Source: Candidatus Avelusimicrobium gallinaceum (GTDB taxonomy: Bacteria; Elusimicrobiota; Elusimicrobia; Elusimicrobiales; Elusimicrobiaceae). Taken from it: a stretch of DNA of 64,000 nt. How positions within the stretch are numbered: the stretch's first letter is position 1; each line of letters begins with the position of its first letter. Position numbers and translations under genes: made by a program. The stretch lies in contig CALUYH010000002.1 of assembly GCA_944324965.1 (NCBI GenBank), positions 62,001-126,000 on the forward strand. Reading direction: 5' to 3'. The notes beneath the pieces were generated by a model. The model was not told the DNA's origin and ran no database searches. It saw only the letters and a list, made by a program, of their open reading frames with translations. Shown one piece after another: positions 44,203-52,096 of this stretch.

Positions 44203-45429
44203 TTATTTCTCCTCCGTCATTCCCTGCGCCGCGGCAAAGCCCGAAGCCCAGGCAAAATGCAAATTAAATCCGCCGCTTTTGCCGTCCACGTCCAACAGTT
44301 CTCCTGTCAGATACAGGCCCGGACATTTAAGCGACTCAAATGTATTATAGTTTATTTCTTGCGTATTTACACCCCCCGTTGCGGCCATGGCCTCGTTCCA
44401 GGGGCGCACGCCCGTGGCCGTAAGCGGCCAGGCGCACGGCGTTTGCACCAGGCGCTGGCGCGTGTTGGGAGTTTGGTCTTGCATGGGGACATTCTTGCGC
44501 AGCCCGATAAAATCAATCAGCAAATTGGCCACGCTTTCGTGCAAAATCCCGGCAAAAAAATCTTTCGGCCGCCGCTTGGCATAGGTGGCCAGGCGCTGCT
44601 GCAAAAATTGGTGCGGGTCCTTTAACTGCGGGAAAAAGTCCAGCGTCAGGGCCACGTTGCCTTTGGTCAGCGCGCGCGATACCGACGAACTGACGTTCAG
44701 CGCCGCCGGCCCGTTCAGCCCGTAGTGCGTAAACAGCACTTCTCCTTCAGCTTGGTCCAATAGGGTATTGTTTTGGCGGGCTTCCAAACGTACTTGGCAG
44801 CGCACCCCGCTCAGGCGCGAGAGGGCCGTTTCCTTAATGCACAGCGCGCTTAAGGACGGCCGTGGCGTGATGAGCGTGTGCCCCAATGTGCGGGCAAGCT
44901 CGTAGCCGCTTTGCGTGCCGCCCACTTGCGGGTACGCGCACGACCCGCAGGCCAGCACGAGCTTTTTGGCCTGAAAGGTTCGTCCGTCGGCGGCGGTTAC
45001 GGTAAATGTTTTGCCGCGTTTGACGCGGACTACCGGGCAGGAACAAATCAGTTCGGCCCCGGCTTCGTTTAGCGCGATTTTCAGCGGTTCGGCTACGGCG
45101 GTGGATTTGCCCGTGGCGGGAAACACGCGCCCCAGTTCTTCTTCCGTCGTCAGCACGCCCAAGCGGGCAAAATAATCCAGACATGTTTGAAAGGAAAATT
45201 TTTCCAGCGTTTTTTGAATCAGTTCTTCGGGCGCGTGGTAGTATTTGGGCGCCACGTGTGCATTGGTCAAATTGCAGCGGCCGTTGCCGCTGACCAAAAT
45301 TTTGCGTGCCGGCTGGGATTCTTTTTCCAGCACCAGGGTTTTGCGTCCGGCGCGGGCACACTCCAGCGCGCATACCAGCCCGCTGGCTCCGGCACCGATG
45401 ATAATTACGTCGTAAAAAGGGGAGTTCAT
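44203..45429 (-). CDS. HI0933-family FAD-dependent oxidoreductase
   Basis: This 408-aa flavoprotein has the N-terminal dinucleotide-binding motif VIIIGAGASGLVCALECARAG, the family-specific EKESQPARKILVSGNGRCNLTN, the central LVLACGSCAYPQVGGTQSGYELA and the C-terminal FAD motif GLYLTGELLDVDGKSGGFNLHFAWASG. The family includes BaiN-like reductases; the substrate is unknown. No ribosome site is visible; TACACT at 45437-45442 lies 7 nt before the ATG (leaderless pattern). It is the first gene of a two-gene operon. Confidence 0.88.
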   Translation of the reverse strand: MNSPFYDVIIIGAGASGLVCALECARAGRKTLVLEKESQPARKILVSGNGRCNLTNAHVAPKYYHAPEELIQKTLEKFSFQTCLDYFARLGVLTTEEELGRVFPATGKSTAVAEPLKIALNEAGAELICSCPVVRVKRGKTFTVTAADGRTFQAKKLVLACGSCAYPQVGGTQSGYELARTLGHTLITPRPSLSALCIKETALSRLSGVRCQVRLEARQNNTLLDQAEGEVLFTHYGLNGPAALNVSSSVSRALTKGNVALTLDFFPQLKDPHQFLQQRLATYAKRRPKDFFAGILHESVANLLIDFIGLRKNVPMQDQTPNTRQRLVQTPCAWPLTATGVRPWNEAMAATGGVNTQEINYNTFESLKCPGLYLTGELLDVDGKSGGFNLHFAWASGFAAAQGMTEEK

Positions 45430-45464
45430 GGTTTACAGTGTAGCAAAAAAAATTTGCGTTTGTC

Positions 45465-45492
45465 TTGACACGTTTTTCTTGGCAGATATACT
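45465..45492 (+). promoter_or_regulatory. Strong promoter of the two secreted low-complexity proteins
   Basis: Consensus -35 TTGACA (45465-45470), 16-bp spacer and TATACT (45487-45492); TATAAT at 45492-45497 is an alternative -10. A GGGAGGA ribosome site follows. This is the closest match to the sigma-70 consensus that I noticed in the window. Confidence 0.75.
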
Positions 45493-45516
45493 ATAATAAG
45501 AGAACCGGGAGGAATT

Positions 45517-46206
45517 ATGAAAATTTTATTTGGTTTACTGATCCTTTTTGTCTGTGTGCCGGTAGTGGCCCAAAACTACCAGGCAGGGGGGGCGAATCGC
45601 CCCAATTTCGGCCGTTCGGCCGCGCTGGAACAGAACGAGTCTTCCGCGCCGGGAGCAAAATCCAAGGTGCAAACGCGCACCTTCAGCAATTACAGTTCCC
45701 GCCACGGCAATTGGGACCAAGGGGTAAAAACGCAGGGTGTACAAACCCAAACCGCCGGGACCGTCCAACAGCCCTCTGCCCCGCAAACGTTTGAAGAACA
45801 AGTCGCCCAGACCGACCGCGCCGTAGACGCGAAATTAACCGGGCAGCGCCCGGGTGCCGCGGGTGCTGCGGGGGCCGTTGCGCCGACCGGCAAAAAAGCG
45901 GCCGCCCCGCAAGCGGAAGAAGAAAAACCTGCGGCCACCGTTCCCGGTGCTGCGCAAGCCGCGCCAGGCGCTGCGGCGGCAGCGGGGGATCCCTCCGCTG
46001 CGTTGGCCCAAGTGCAAAATTTGATGAAAAGTGTGGAAAATTTGCAAAAAATGACCGGTGCTATGGGCGGAATGGCCGGTACTGCCGCGGGCAATCCGGG
46101 CGGTGCAAACAGTGCGTCCACTCAACAGATGACGGACGCGATGAATACCCACTCCAAAGATATTTCCGCTTTTATGAATGCGGCCGGCAGTTCGGCCGGG
46201 AAATAA
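45517..46206 (+). CDS. Secreted Ala/Gly-rich low-complexity protein
   Basis: The product has 229 aa with signal peptide MKILFGLLILFVCVPVVAQ. The mature protein starts with a polar stretch (NRPNFGRSAALEQ, RTFSNYSSRHGNWDQG) and then has long Ala/Pro/Gly-rich segments. A short helical stretch LAQVQNLMKSVENLQKMTGAMGG lies near the C-terminus, and the end is Ser/Thr/Met-rich. No family is recognised. A strong promoter suggests high expression. It lies 85 bp before another secreted low-complexity protein, probably in the same transcript. Confidence 0.7.
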   Translation: MKILFGLLILFVCVPVVAQNYQAGGANRPNFGRSAALEQNESSAPGAKSKVQTRTFSNYSSRHGNWDQGVKTQGVQTQTAGTVQQPSAPQTFEEQVAQTDRAVDAKLTGQRPGAAGAAGAVAPTGKKAAAPQAEEEKPAATVPGAAQAAPGAAAAAGDPSAALAQVQNLMKSVENLQKMTGAMGGMAGTAAGNPGGANSASTQQMTDAMNTHSKDISAFMNAAGSSAGK

Positions 46207-46291
46207 TCTGTGCGTGCCGCCGTTTCCCGGCGGCACTTTTGTGTCCGGGGCTTCCTTTCCCGCGGCACCCGTCTACACCGAGGTGTATGTT

Positions 46292-46927
46292 ATGAAAAAA
46301 TTTGTTTGTGTTTTGTTGGCCGGTGTGTGGGCCGGCCCTGCATTCGCCGTCCAACCCACCACCCAGGTGAAAGTGGTTCGCCCGACGACCCAAGTGACGG
46401 TTTCGCGCCCGACCACGCAAACCGCCGTCTATCGTCCGACGACTTCCGCCGCCGTGAATCGCCCCGTGACCACTACGTCCGTCACGCGCCCGACCACCCA
46501 CGTGCAAGTGGTCCGCCCGACTACGGAAGTGGGCGTTTTCCGCCCGGTTACGGCCGGGAACGCGGTGACCGTTCCGGCAGCCGCCGGTGCCGTATCCAAC
46601 AAAAGCGTTCCGGCCAGTTCTGCGGCCACGTCTTCGTCCTCGGCCAAAACGTCTATGAGCGGCTACAAACCGCCCGTGGCCAAGGATTTTAAGGCTCCTT
46701 CGTCTGCGTCTGCAGGGGCCGCCGGCAGCGCCCTTAGCCTGGGCAACCAGGTAAACGAAGGGGAAAAAGACGCGGCGGCCGCGGCCCAGCAAAAGCCGGC
46801 TGCCCAAACCCCCAGCAATTTGTCCGCCCAACAGGTGATGGCCAACAGCAAAGCTATCTCCGGCGACGCTTTGCAAAAAGTGCAAAATCAAATAGAGGAG
46901 CGGCAATCTTCCCAACAAAAGAAATAG
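46292..46927 (+). CDS. Secreted protein with nine-residue RPTT tandem repeats
   Basis: The product has 211 aa from ATG 46292 (GAGGTG ribosome site at 46280-46285). The frame is open from 46178, but those residues are not protein-like and overlap the previous gene. The signal peptide ends in AFA (residue 19). Residues 21-92 are eight exact-length nine-residue repeats of the form RPTTxxxVx, for example RPTTQVTVS and RPTTHVQVV. A Ser/Ala-rich linker and a Gln-rich helical tail (VQNQIEERQSSQQKK) follow. I know no named family; a surface stalk or fibre is a guess based on the repeat. Confidence 0.75.
   Translation: MKKFVCVLLAGVWAGPAFAVQPTTQVKVVRPTTQVTVSRPTTQTAVYRPTTSAAVNRPVTTTSVTRPTTHVQVVRPTTEVGVFRPVTAGNAVTVPAAAGAVSNKSVPASSAATSSSSAKTSMSGYKPPVAKDFKAPSSASAGAAGSALSLGNQVNEGEKDAAAAAQQKPAAQTPSNLSAQQVMANSKAISGDALQKVQNQIEERQSSQQKK
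46352..46567 (+). repeat. Eight in-frame 27-bp repeats coding for RPTTxxxVx
   Basis: The repeats keep exact 27-bp spacing. At the protein level positions 1-4 (R-P-T/V-T) and 8 (Val) are conserved while the other positions vary. Confidence 0.85.
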
Positions 46928-46949
46928 TGCTCTTTTCCGTATATTCGCA

Positions 46950-46979
46950 CCCGCCGGATGACTAGCCGGCGGGTTTTTT
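46950..46979 (+). terminator. Terminator after the RPTT-repeat gene
   Basis: Stem CCCGCCGG (46950-46957) pairs with CCGGCGGG (46966-46973), followed by T6. Confidence 0.88.
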
Positions 46980-47763
46980 ATGGCCTTGCGGGACTATTTG
47001 CCCCTATGTCGGGGATTTTATGGCGTGAGTTTCCCCATACTGGGCGTATACGGCGGCATAAGGCATTAAACAGGGGACATATAGCAGAAATAGGGGGGTA
47101 AAACGGGCCTAAATGGGGAAGTTTGTTCTGCCGGCCAGGGTATTCCTCTTGGCGGACATAAACGGGGGAAATCCCGGCCCGCGGCAGACATAAGAGGAAA
47201 CGAACGTGGTTGTGTGGGGGAAAAAGAAAAGGGAAAACTGGTCGGTGGGGAAAAATATATAGGAAATCCCAACAGGGGAAAAAGGACGATTGGGGGGATT
47301 TAAGCAGGCGTTTCTCCCCCTTTTGTGCGGAGAAAAGCCTCCGTGGCGGGGGTGGGTCATCGCTTTTGGGCAGGATTTTTAGGGGGCGTTGTCGCCCCGT
47401 GCCGTGTCAAATGAGTATAGACAAGTGCGTTCTTTCCTTTTTTAAGTTCGTGTGCAGGAATTAGCCTCTATCAAGTGGCTAGGCACTCATCTGCCCCTTC
47501 ATAAAGCCTAGAAAACGCTTTCTCCGAAGGGAAGATGCTCCATTGTTTTCGGAAAAGGTTTGTCCCCCACACAACCCCCTATTTTCCAATCTTCAGCTAG
47601 TAAAGTAAGCGGAATCTTATGAGATACCTCTGATTCTGTTGAAATCGGGCAGGGCTTATCCCTACTACTTCGTTTGAAGGGAAGCGCTCCTTCTGTGCCC
47701 GAAGCACCCTACTTTGCGGCAGGCTACTTTTGGGAATCAAAAGGCTCTATCCCTAATACTCTT
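46980..47763. other. Gene-free G-rich and mixed tract
   Basis: No supported gene. From about 47000 to 47400 the plus strand is strongly G-rich, with repeated runs such as GGGGAAA, GGGGGG and GTGGGG, leaving purine-rich open frames with no gene-like features. The 11-mer GCGGACATAAA at 47153-47163 recurs at 48925-48935. From 47460 on, the tract has small hairpins (TAGCC/GGCTA at 47462-47481) and two loosely related GAAGGGAAG...GCTCC segments near 47525 and 47675. Confidence 0.45.
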
Positions 47764-47805
47764 CCCAAGCCCAAGCCCAAGCCCAAGCCCAAGCCCAAGC
47801 CCAAG
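47764..47805 (+). repeat. Microsatellite, seven copies of CCCAAG
   Basis: Seven perfect tandem copies of the hexamer CCCAAG lie in non-coding DNA. A hexamer repeat can change copy number by slippage; no reading frame crosses it with gene-like character. Confidence 0.95.
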
Positions 47806-47849
47806 CCTTACCCCTTGTCTGTTTGAAAATTCGTAAGAATTCCTCTGCC

Positions 47850-48760
47850 TCGGTTTTCTAATACCCCTATCCTCCCTAAAATTTAAATTTATGCTAAATT
47901 TTGCAAATAAGCCAATTTTGTCTGATTTGGCACCTGCCCTATTTCGTTTTGCCCCATATCTCAGGTACCCCCAAATCGTTTTAGCGCGTTTTAAGCGATT
48001 TTAACATTAATTCTAATTTATATTAAAAAATAAGGAAAATTTATTTTAAACTTAAAAATATAAAAAATCAGAGGATGGGGGAGCAAAAGTTAAGAAATTA
48101 AAAAAGACCGCGATTTTGCGATTTATAATAAACTGAAAAAAGATAAATCTCATTTAAAAAGAGGTCAATTTTTGCCAACCGGACACCAAAAAATAATAAA
48201 ATTTACCGGTTCTGCAAGGCCGAAATGGCAGAAAAATTTTTCAAAACAACCAGTATTTTTGCCCATGCAAGAAAAATCTTTTTTGCTAAAAATAAATATC
48301 TATAATTTTTGTTATTTTTGATAGAAAAATAATTATAATTACAATATAAAACAAAAAAATCTAATAAATAGTATAAGTGATAATAAGCCTATATTTTTAC
48401 CTACTTTAATTAACATAATAAAAATTATCAGTAGTTGTGTGGAGCGGGCAAAAAACCCCCTTTTTCAAAAATGTAGGCTTGTTTAATGCCAGACCTTGGC
48501 GGGTTGTGGATAAGGCTGTTTGTGGATTGTTTTTTGTTGCTGTGCCGGGCTCTCAAGCGGATATAAAATAAAGAAACGGAAATAAATTTGGCTTTTTAAT
48601 AAAAAATGGGGAATGAAAATCATTTTTTTATGTAAAAATAAAAATACTTAAAAAATAAAGATAAATTTTTTAAACATATTTTTTAATTTATGGGCTGAAA
48701 ATGAGGGTCGCAGTAGAATAAGCGGTGTGGGATAAGCTAGAAAGAATAAAATAGGCTCTT
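47850..48760. other. Very AT-rich gene-free tract
   Basis: This stretch has long A and T runs and no supported open reading frame. It contains one perfect DnaA box in reverse orientation (TGTGGATAA, 48505-48513), with a near match TGTGGATTG at 48521-48529. GCGATTTTGCG at 48110-48120 recurs at 50606-50616. Its composition differs strongly from both flanks, consistent with foreign or plasmid-derived DNA or a protein-binding region. Confidence 0.5.
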
Positions 48761-48829
48761 TCCCCTACTTCCAGCCGCCCCCATCTATTTTTAATTCCTA
48801 AACGCGGGTGGGTAATTATGTTTTTTGCG

Positions 48830-49500
48830 GGCAGGGTCCGGGTCTTTGGTTGCAAACATCAGGTGTGTGGGTCCAACGGGCAAGAATGCCTAAATGCCGG
48901 GGTGGTGTGATGTATGTGGTTTAGCGGACATAAAAGTTTTTCCTTCCCCCCAGCAGCTAGGGGGCCGTGTCCACCGGCGCTGCCCGGGCGCCGTCTTGCT
49001 CCTTGCAGGACAAGGCGTGGCAGACCTCCATGGGCAATGAGGCTCCGCAAGGAAGGTTTGGGGTAGGCCTCTCTAAAAACAGTTGTGAGAGGCGGTTCAT
49101 AGCCCGTTGGGTGAGCCCACCGCAGCCGGATGCGGGTAATTATGCCGCCCGTCAGAAAAGGTCCCTGCTGAATGTGGTGTAATGGCGCCCCCTACCCTCG
49201 TCGGAAGCCATCCGGCCTGGCAACGGAATTTAAGCCAGGCACGCGGGCGAATGTATCGGTATCGTGTAAAACTGGGAGGAAAGAGAACCCGTCCGCAAGG
49301 GTAACGGCAGAAGAACGTGCAAAAAGACGGTGAAAACAAAAAGTAGCACTATTGAGCCTTCCGGCTGGGCGTCAAGCGCGCCGCCGACGGGCGTGAGAAT
49401 AGTTATACGTGTATCAAGGGAGTGGTAACTGACACAGAATAAGCCATGGGAGTTTGAAAGTGTCCCCGGAGGCTCGGCCCAAGTAGTTCGGCCAGAAGGC
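48830..49500 (+). ncRNA. Candidate large structured RNA or group II intron remnant
   Basis: A GC-rich block follows directly on the AT-rich tract, without any convincing gene. Complementary pairs include GCCTCTC (49067-49073)/GAGAGGC (49087-49093), GCCTGGC (49215-49221)/GCCAGGC (49234-49240), TGGG/CCCA around a four-base loop near 49110, ACCC (49287-49290)/GGGT (49299-49302), and GACAC (49431-49435)/GTGTC (49460-49464). Purine-rich single-strand-like pieces (GGGAGGAAAGAGAA, GGTGAAAACAAAAAG) lie between. The style resembles domain I of bacterial group II introns, but no maturase gene or clear domain V is present. Strand is assumed from this resemblance. Confidence 0.3.
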
Positions 49501-49503
49501 GGC

Positions 49504-50124
49504 CTATAAGGTTTCCGCCCCCAGTTTTTCCGCCAATACAAACGAGCGGGCGAACCCTTCGTTCGTCAGGCGATAGGTGCGGCTGCGTTTGCTCCCCTCC
49601 GACGTAATATGCCCATTTTTGATGTCCGCCGCCAGCAATCGGTCCAGGCGGCCCTCGTCAAAGCCGGATTTTTTTAGTGCGCGCGATAAATTGAGCGCTT
49701 TGCAGGCCGGTTGCTTGAGGAGCACACGGGCGCCGGCAAGCAGGAGTAAAGCCCCTTCCTGCGCGCTTAAACGCATTTTTTTGCGCAGAATAACGATATC
49801 CCCATCCTCTTTCAAAAGCCGTTCCCACAGGCGTAATGCCGGGAAGGGCGTATTTTCCTGCGGGGCCGCCGGGGCTCGTTCTATGGGTGAAAGCGTAAAA
49901 TCCTGGCGCGGAAGCGACGGCGCAGGAACAGACGGGCGCGGGGCCGGCACCCGTTGGGCGGCCGGTTCCAGCGAAATAATGGCCGGCGCCTGGCGTTTGC
50001 CGATAAGCGCCAAAAAGTAGTTGCGCTGCTGCTCTATAAATTCGCGGTTTCCCTCAGCTTCAAACTCTTCCCCGTTCGGGAAGCGGAAACGAATCTTAAA
50101 ATTTTTGTCGCCCTCGGTATTCAT
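49504..50124 (-). CDS. Unknown two-domain protein, possible DNA-binding C-terminus
   Basis: The product has 206 aa. The N-terminal ~40 residues form a small beta/alpha domain (FKIRFRFPNGEEFEAEGNREFIEQQRNYFLALIG). A Pro/Ala-rich linker (about 45-95) follows, then a helical C-terminal domain (RLWERLLKEDGDIVILRKK, LSAQEGALLLLAGARVLL, ALKKSGFDEGRLDRLLAADIKNGHI, RTYRLTNEGFARSFVLAEKLG) that looks like a winged-helix or helix-turn-helix fold. I do not recognise a named family. It is the only gene in a 4-kb odd region. A palindromic operator-like cluster starts about 50 bp upstream of its start, so autoregulation is plausible. Confidence 0.6.
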   Translation of the reverse strand: MNTEGDKNFKIRFRFPNGEEFEAEGNREFIEQQRNYFLALIGKRQAPAIISLEPAAQRVPAPRPSVPAPSLPRQDFTLSPIERAPAAPQENTPFPALRLWERLLKEDGDIVILRKKMRLSAQEGALLLLAGARVLLKQPACKALNLSRALKKSGFDEGRLDRLLAADIKNGHITSEGSKRSRTYRLTNEGFARSFVLAEKLGAETL

Positions 50125-50173
50125 TCGGCTATGCCTCGTTTAAAAAGTTATCCACCGGAGTTTTCCCCTGATT

Positions 50174-50355
50174 ATGACATATAATATACTATTTTGTGAC
50201 ATATGTCAATAGTATATTGTTTTATGTCTAATATATGTCAAAAGATGTTTACAAGTATAATTCTTAGACGGTAGAACAAGAAAAAGTAAGCAAAAAAATA
50301 ATTCCAAATCTGATATTTTTAACAAATAAGTGACATTAAAAATCTAACATATGTC
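50174..50355. promoter_or_regulatory. Operator-like cluster of TGACATAT sites around a large palindrome
   Basis: The core TGACATATGTCA (50197-50208) is a perfect 12-bp palindrome. It is enclosed by AATATACTAT (50183-50192) and its reverse complement ATAGTATATT (50209-50218). Further half-sites lie at about 50174-50183 (ATGACATATA), 50223-50228 (TATGTC), 50233-50240 (ATATGTCA), 50331-50336 (TGACAT) and 50347-50355 (ACATATGTC). It is located immediately upstream of the 206-aa gene. A repressor operator is the simplest reading; plasmid-type iterons are another. Confidence 0.6.
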
Positions 50356-50955
50356 TTTGAATGAGGTTTTTCCGGGTTGACGGTCGCAAACGGCCTACTT
50401 ATTCTGTGGGACGGAACGCAAAAAACAGGTTAATTTTACTGAACTGACCGGATGCAAAAAACGAGGCAAAATTGCAAAATTGTTTTTAGAACGAGCAATG
50501 TCCCCCGCTTTAGGGTGTTCTTTTGCAAAAAAGCAAAACAGGGCTAAAAAATGTGTTTTTGAAAATCGCAAAAATGGTACCGAATTTGCCACAGCAAAAA
50601 CAACAGCGATTTTGCGGATTTAAAAAAATCGTCTATTTGCTTTTTGGGGATATTCCCCTATCCCCCAAAACGAATTTGGGGATATCTGTATATGGGCTAT
50701 TTGCAAACCGGCGGCCGGCGGGAGCGGCTTGCAGAAATGATAGTCCTCCTCCTTTGTGGCGGTTCAGATAAAAGCCGACCCGTGGAGGGCTGATAGTTGG
50801 CGTGGCCTTTTCCCCGGAGCCAGTTCCCCCCTCCTTTGGCCCCTGAATCGGCTCGGGCTCTTTTGCGCTGGCGGGTGCATATCAGGCTTCTGCGTGGAGC
50901 ATTTATCCCGTCGGGCGGCGTATCAGGCGGATTTGGTGCCCGGGCCGGAAAATTG
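50356..50955. other. Repeat-rich gene-free spacer before mutY
   Basis: No gene is supported. Visible structure: tandem GCAAAATT (50466-50473 and 50474-50481); several GCAAAA/TTTTGC words; GCGATTTTGCG (50606-50616, shared with 48110-48120); and a hairpin TTTTTGGGGATA (50641-50652) / TATCCCCCAAAA (50659-50670), with the 11-mer TTTGGGGATAT repeated at 50643-50653 and 50675-50685. The last 250 bases turn GC-rich. Open frames here lack ribosome sites and protein character. Confidence 0.5.
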
Positions 50956-50970
50956 TAAAATAAACTACAT

Positions 50971-52002
50971 ATGAACTCTTTTTCTTCCGTTTTACTCGCC
51001 CGGTACGACCAAAACAAACGGGATTTGCCTTGGCGGCGAACCAAGGACCCGTATTTGATTTGGCTGTCCGAAATTATTTTGCAGCAAACGCGGGTCGTGC
51101 AGGGGCTGGCGTATTATAACTGCTTTTCGGAGCGGTTTCCCACCCCGCGCGCACTGGCGGAAGCACCGGAAGACGAAGTGCTGAAGTATTGGCAGGGCCT
51201 GGGGTATTATTCCCGCGCGCGCAACCTGCACGCAGCGGCCAAAAGTATGCAGGGGGAGTTCCCCCGCACCTACGAGGGCGTCCGCGCGCTGAAAGGCGTG
51301 GGCGACTATACCGCCGCGGCCGTGTGCTCTATCGCGTACGATATGCCGTATGCGGTGGTGGACGGGAATGTTTACCGCGTGCTGGCCCGGGTGTTCGGCA
51401 TAGACACGCCGATAGATTCCCCCGCCGGCAAAAAACAGTTTACGGAGCTGGCGCAAAAGCTCCTGGATAAAAAGCGCCCCGGCGATTATAACCAAGCCAT
51501 TATGGATTTTGGCGCCACCGTTTGCACGCCTGCGGCGCCCCAATGTTTGGTCTGCCCGCTGGCGGCCGTTTGCCGTGCGTTGGCCGACGGCCGGGTGGAA
51601 CAGTTGCCGGTGAAAGCGCAAAAGACGAAAATTTCAAACCGTTATTTCCATTATATTTATGTAAAACAAGGCGAGAACACCTGGCTGCACAAGCGCGGCG
51701 CGGGCGACGTGTGGCAGAATTTGTACGAGCCGCCCCTGGTGGAAACCAAAACGGCGGACGGCGATTATGGCACGGCCCCCGCACACCGCCGCTGGTTCGG
51801 GCGCAAAAGAGCCCTGTTGCGGGTTGCTCCCGTCAAACACGTGCTTTCCCACCGCGTCATTTACGCCGATTTGTCCGAAATCACGCTCCCCCCTTCGGCC
51901 CCGGTGCCGGAAGATTTTATGGCTATCCCCGTGCGGGAGCTGAAAAAGTACGCGGTATCCCGCCTGGTGCAGAAACTATTGGAAAAGGCGGGCGTACTGT
52001 AA
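50971..52002 (+). CDS. mutY: A/G-specific adenine glycosylase MutY
   Basis: This 343-aa repair enzyme removes adenine opposite 8-oxoguanine. Residues visible: catalytic Glu34 (WLSEIILQQTRV), helix-hairpin-helix ALKGVGDYTAAAV (107-119), catalytic Asp131 (AVVDGNVYRV), and the C-X6-C-X2-C-X5-C iron-sulfur motif (Cys185, 192, 195, 201). The C-terminal NUDIX-like 8-oxoG recognition domain follows (about 225-340). No Shine-Dalgarno sequence is present; TAAAAT at 50956-50961 lies 9 nt before the ATG, suggesting a leaderless mRNA. Confidence 0.95.
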   Translation: MNSFSSVLLARYDQNKRDLPWRRTKDPYLIWLSEIILQQTRVVQGLAYYNCFSERFPTPRALAEAPEDEVLKYWQGLGYYSRARNLHAAAKSMQGEFPRTYEGVRALKGVGDYTAAAVCSIAYDMPYAVVDGNVYRVLARVFGIDTPIDSPAGKKQFTELAQKLLDKKRPGDYNQAIMDFGATVCTPAAPQCLVCPLAAVCRALADGRVEQLPVKAQKTKISNRYFHYIYVKQGENTWLHKRGAGDVWQNLYEPPLVETKTADGDYGTAPAHRRWFGRKRALLRVAPVKHVLSHRVIYADLSEITLPPSAPVPEDFMAIPVRELKKYAVSRLVQKLLEKAGVL

Positions 52003-52045
52003 ACGGCGCTTAAAAGCAAGTCCTTCGGCAACCTTATATAAAAAG

Positions 52046-52077
52046 AAAAACGGCATATTTTAAAATATGCCGTTTTT
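52046..52077. terminator. Bidirectional terminator
   Basis: Perfect 16-bp inverted repeat AAAAACGGCATATTTT (52046-52061) / AAAATATGCCGTTTTT (52062-52077), between convergent mutY and the porin gene. Confidence 0.92.
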
Positions 52078-52096
52078 CATTTTCAAGAGCTGCTGA

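Noticed and set aside
47210-47464. 84-codon open frame on the plus strand in the G-rich tract
   Set aside because: Lys/Arg/Gly-rich product caused by purine bias, with no ribosome site and no protein-like segments.
47764-47805. CRISPR-like array
   Set aside because: The repeat is a 6-bp microsatellite without spacers, and no cas genes are present.
48967-49182. 71-codon open frame inside the GC-rich putative RNA block
   Set aside because: No ribosome site, it runs across the strong hairpin at 49067-49093, and no family is recognised; a spurious frame within a structured RNA is more likely.
48830-49500. RNase P RNA or tmRNA
   Set aside because: A GGGAGGAAAG piece recalls RNase P, but the other conserved RNase P segments and the tmRNA tRNA-like ends and tag frame are not visible.
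50697-51044. 115-codon minus-strand frame overlapping the mutY start
   Set aside because: Arg/Pro-rich translation without a ribosome site, overlapping the well-supported mutY 5' end.
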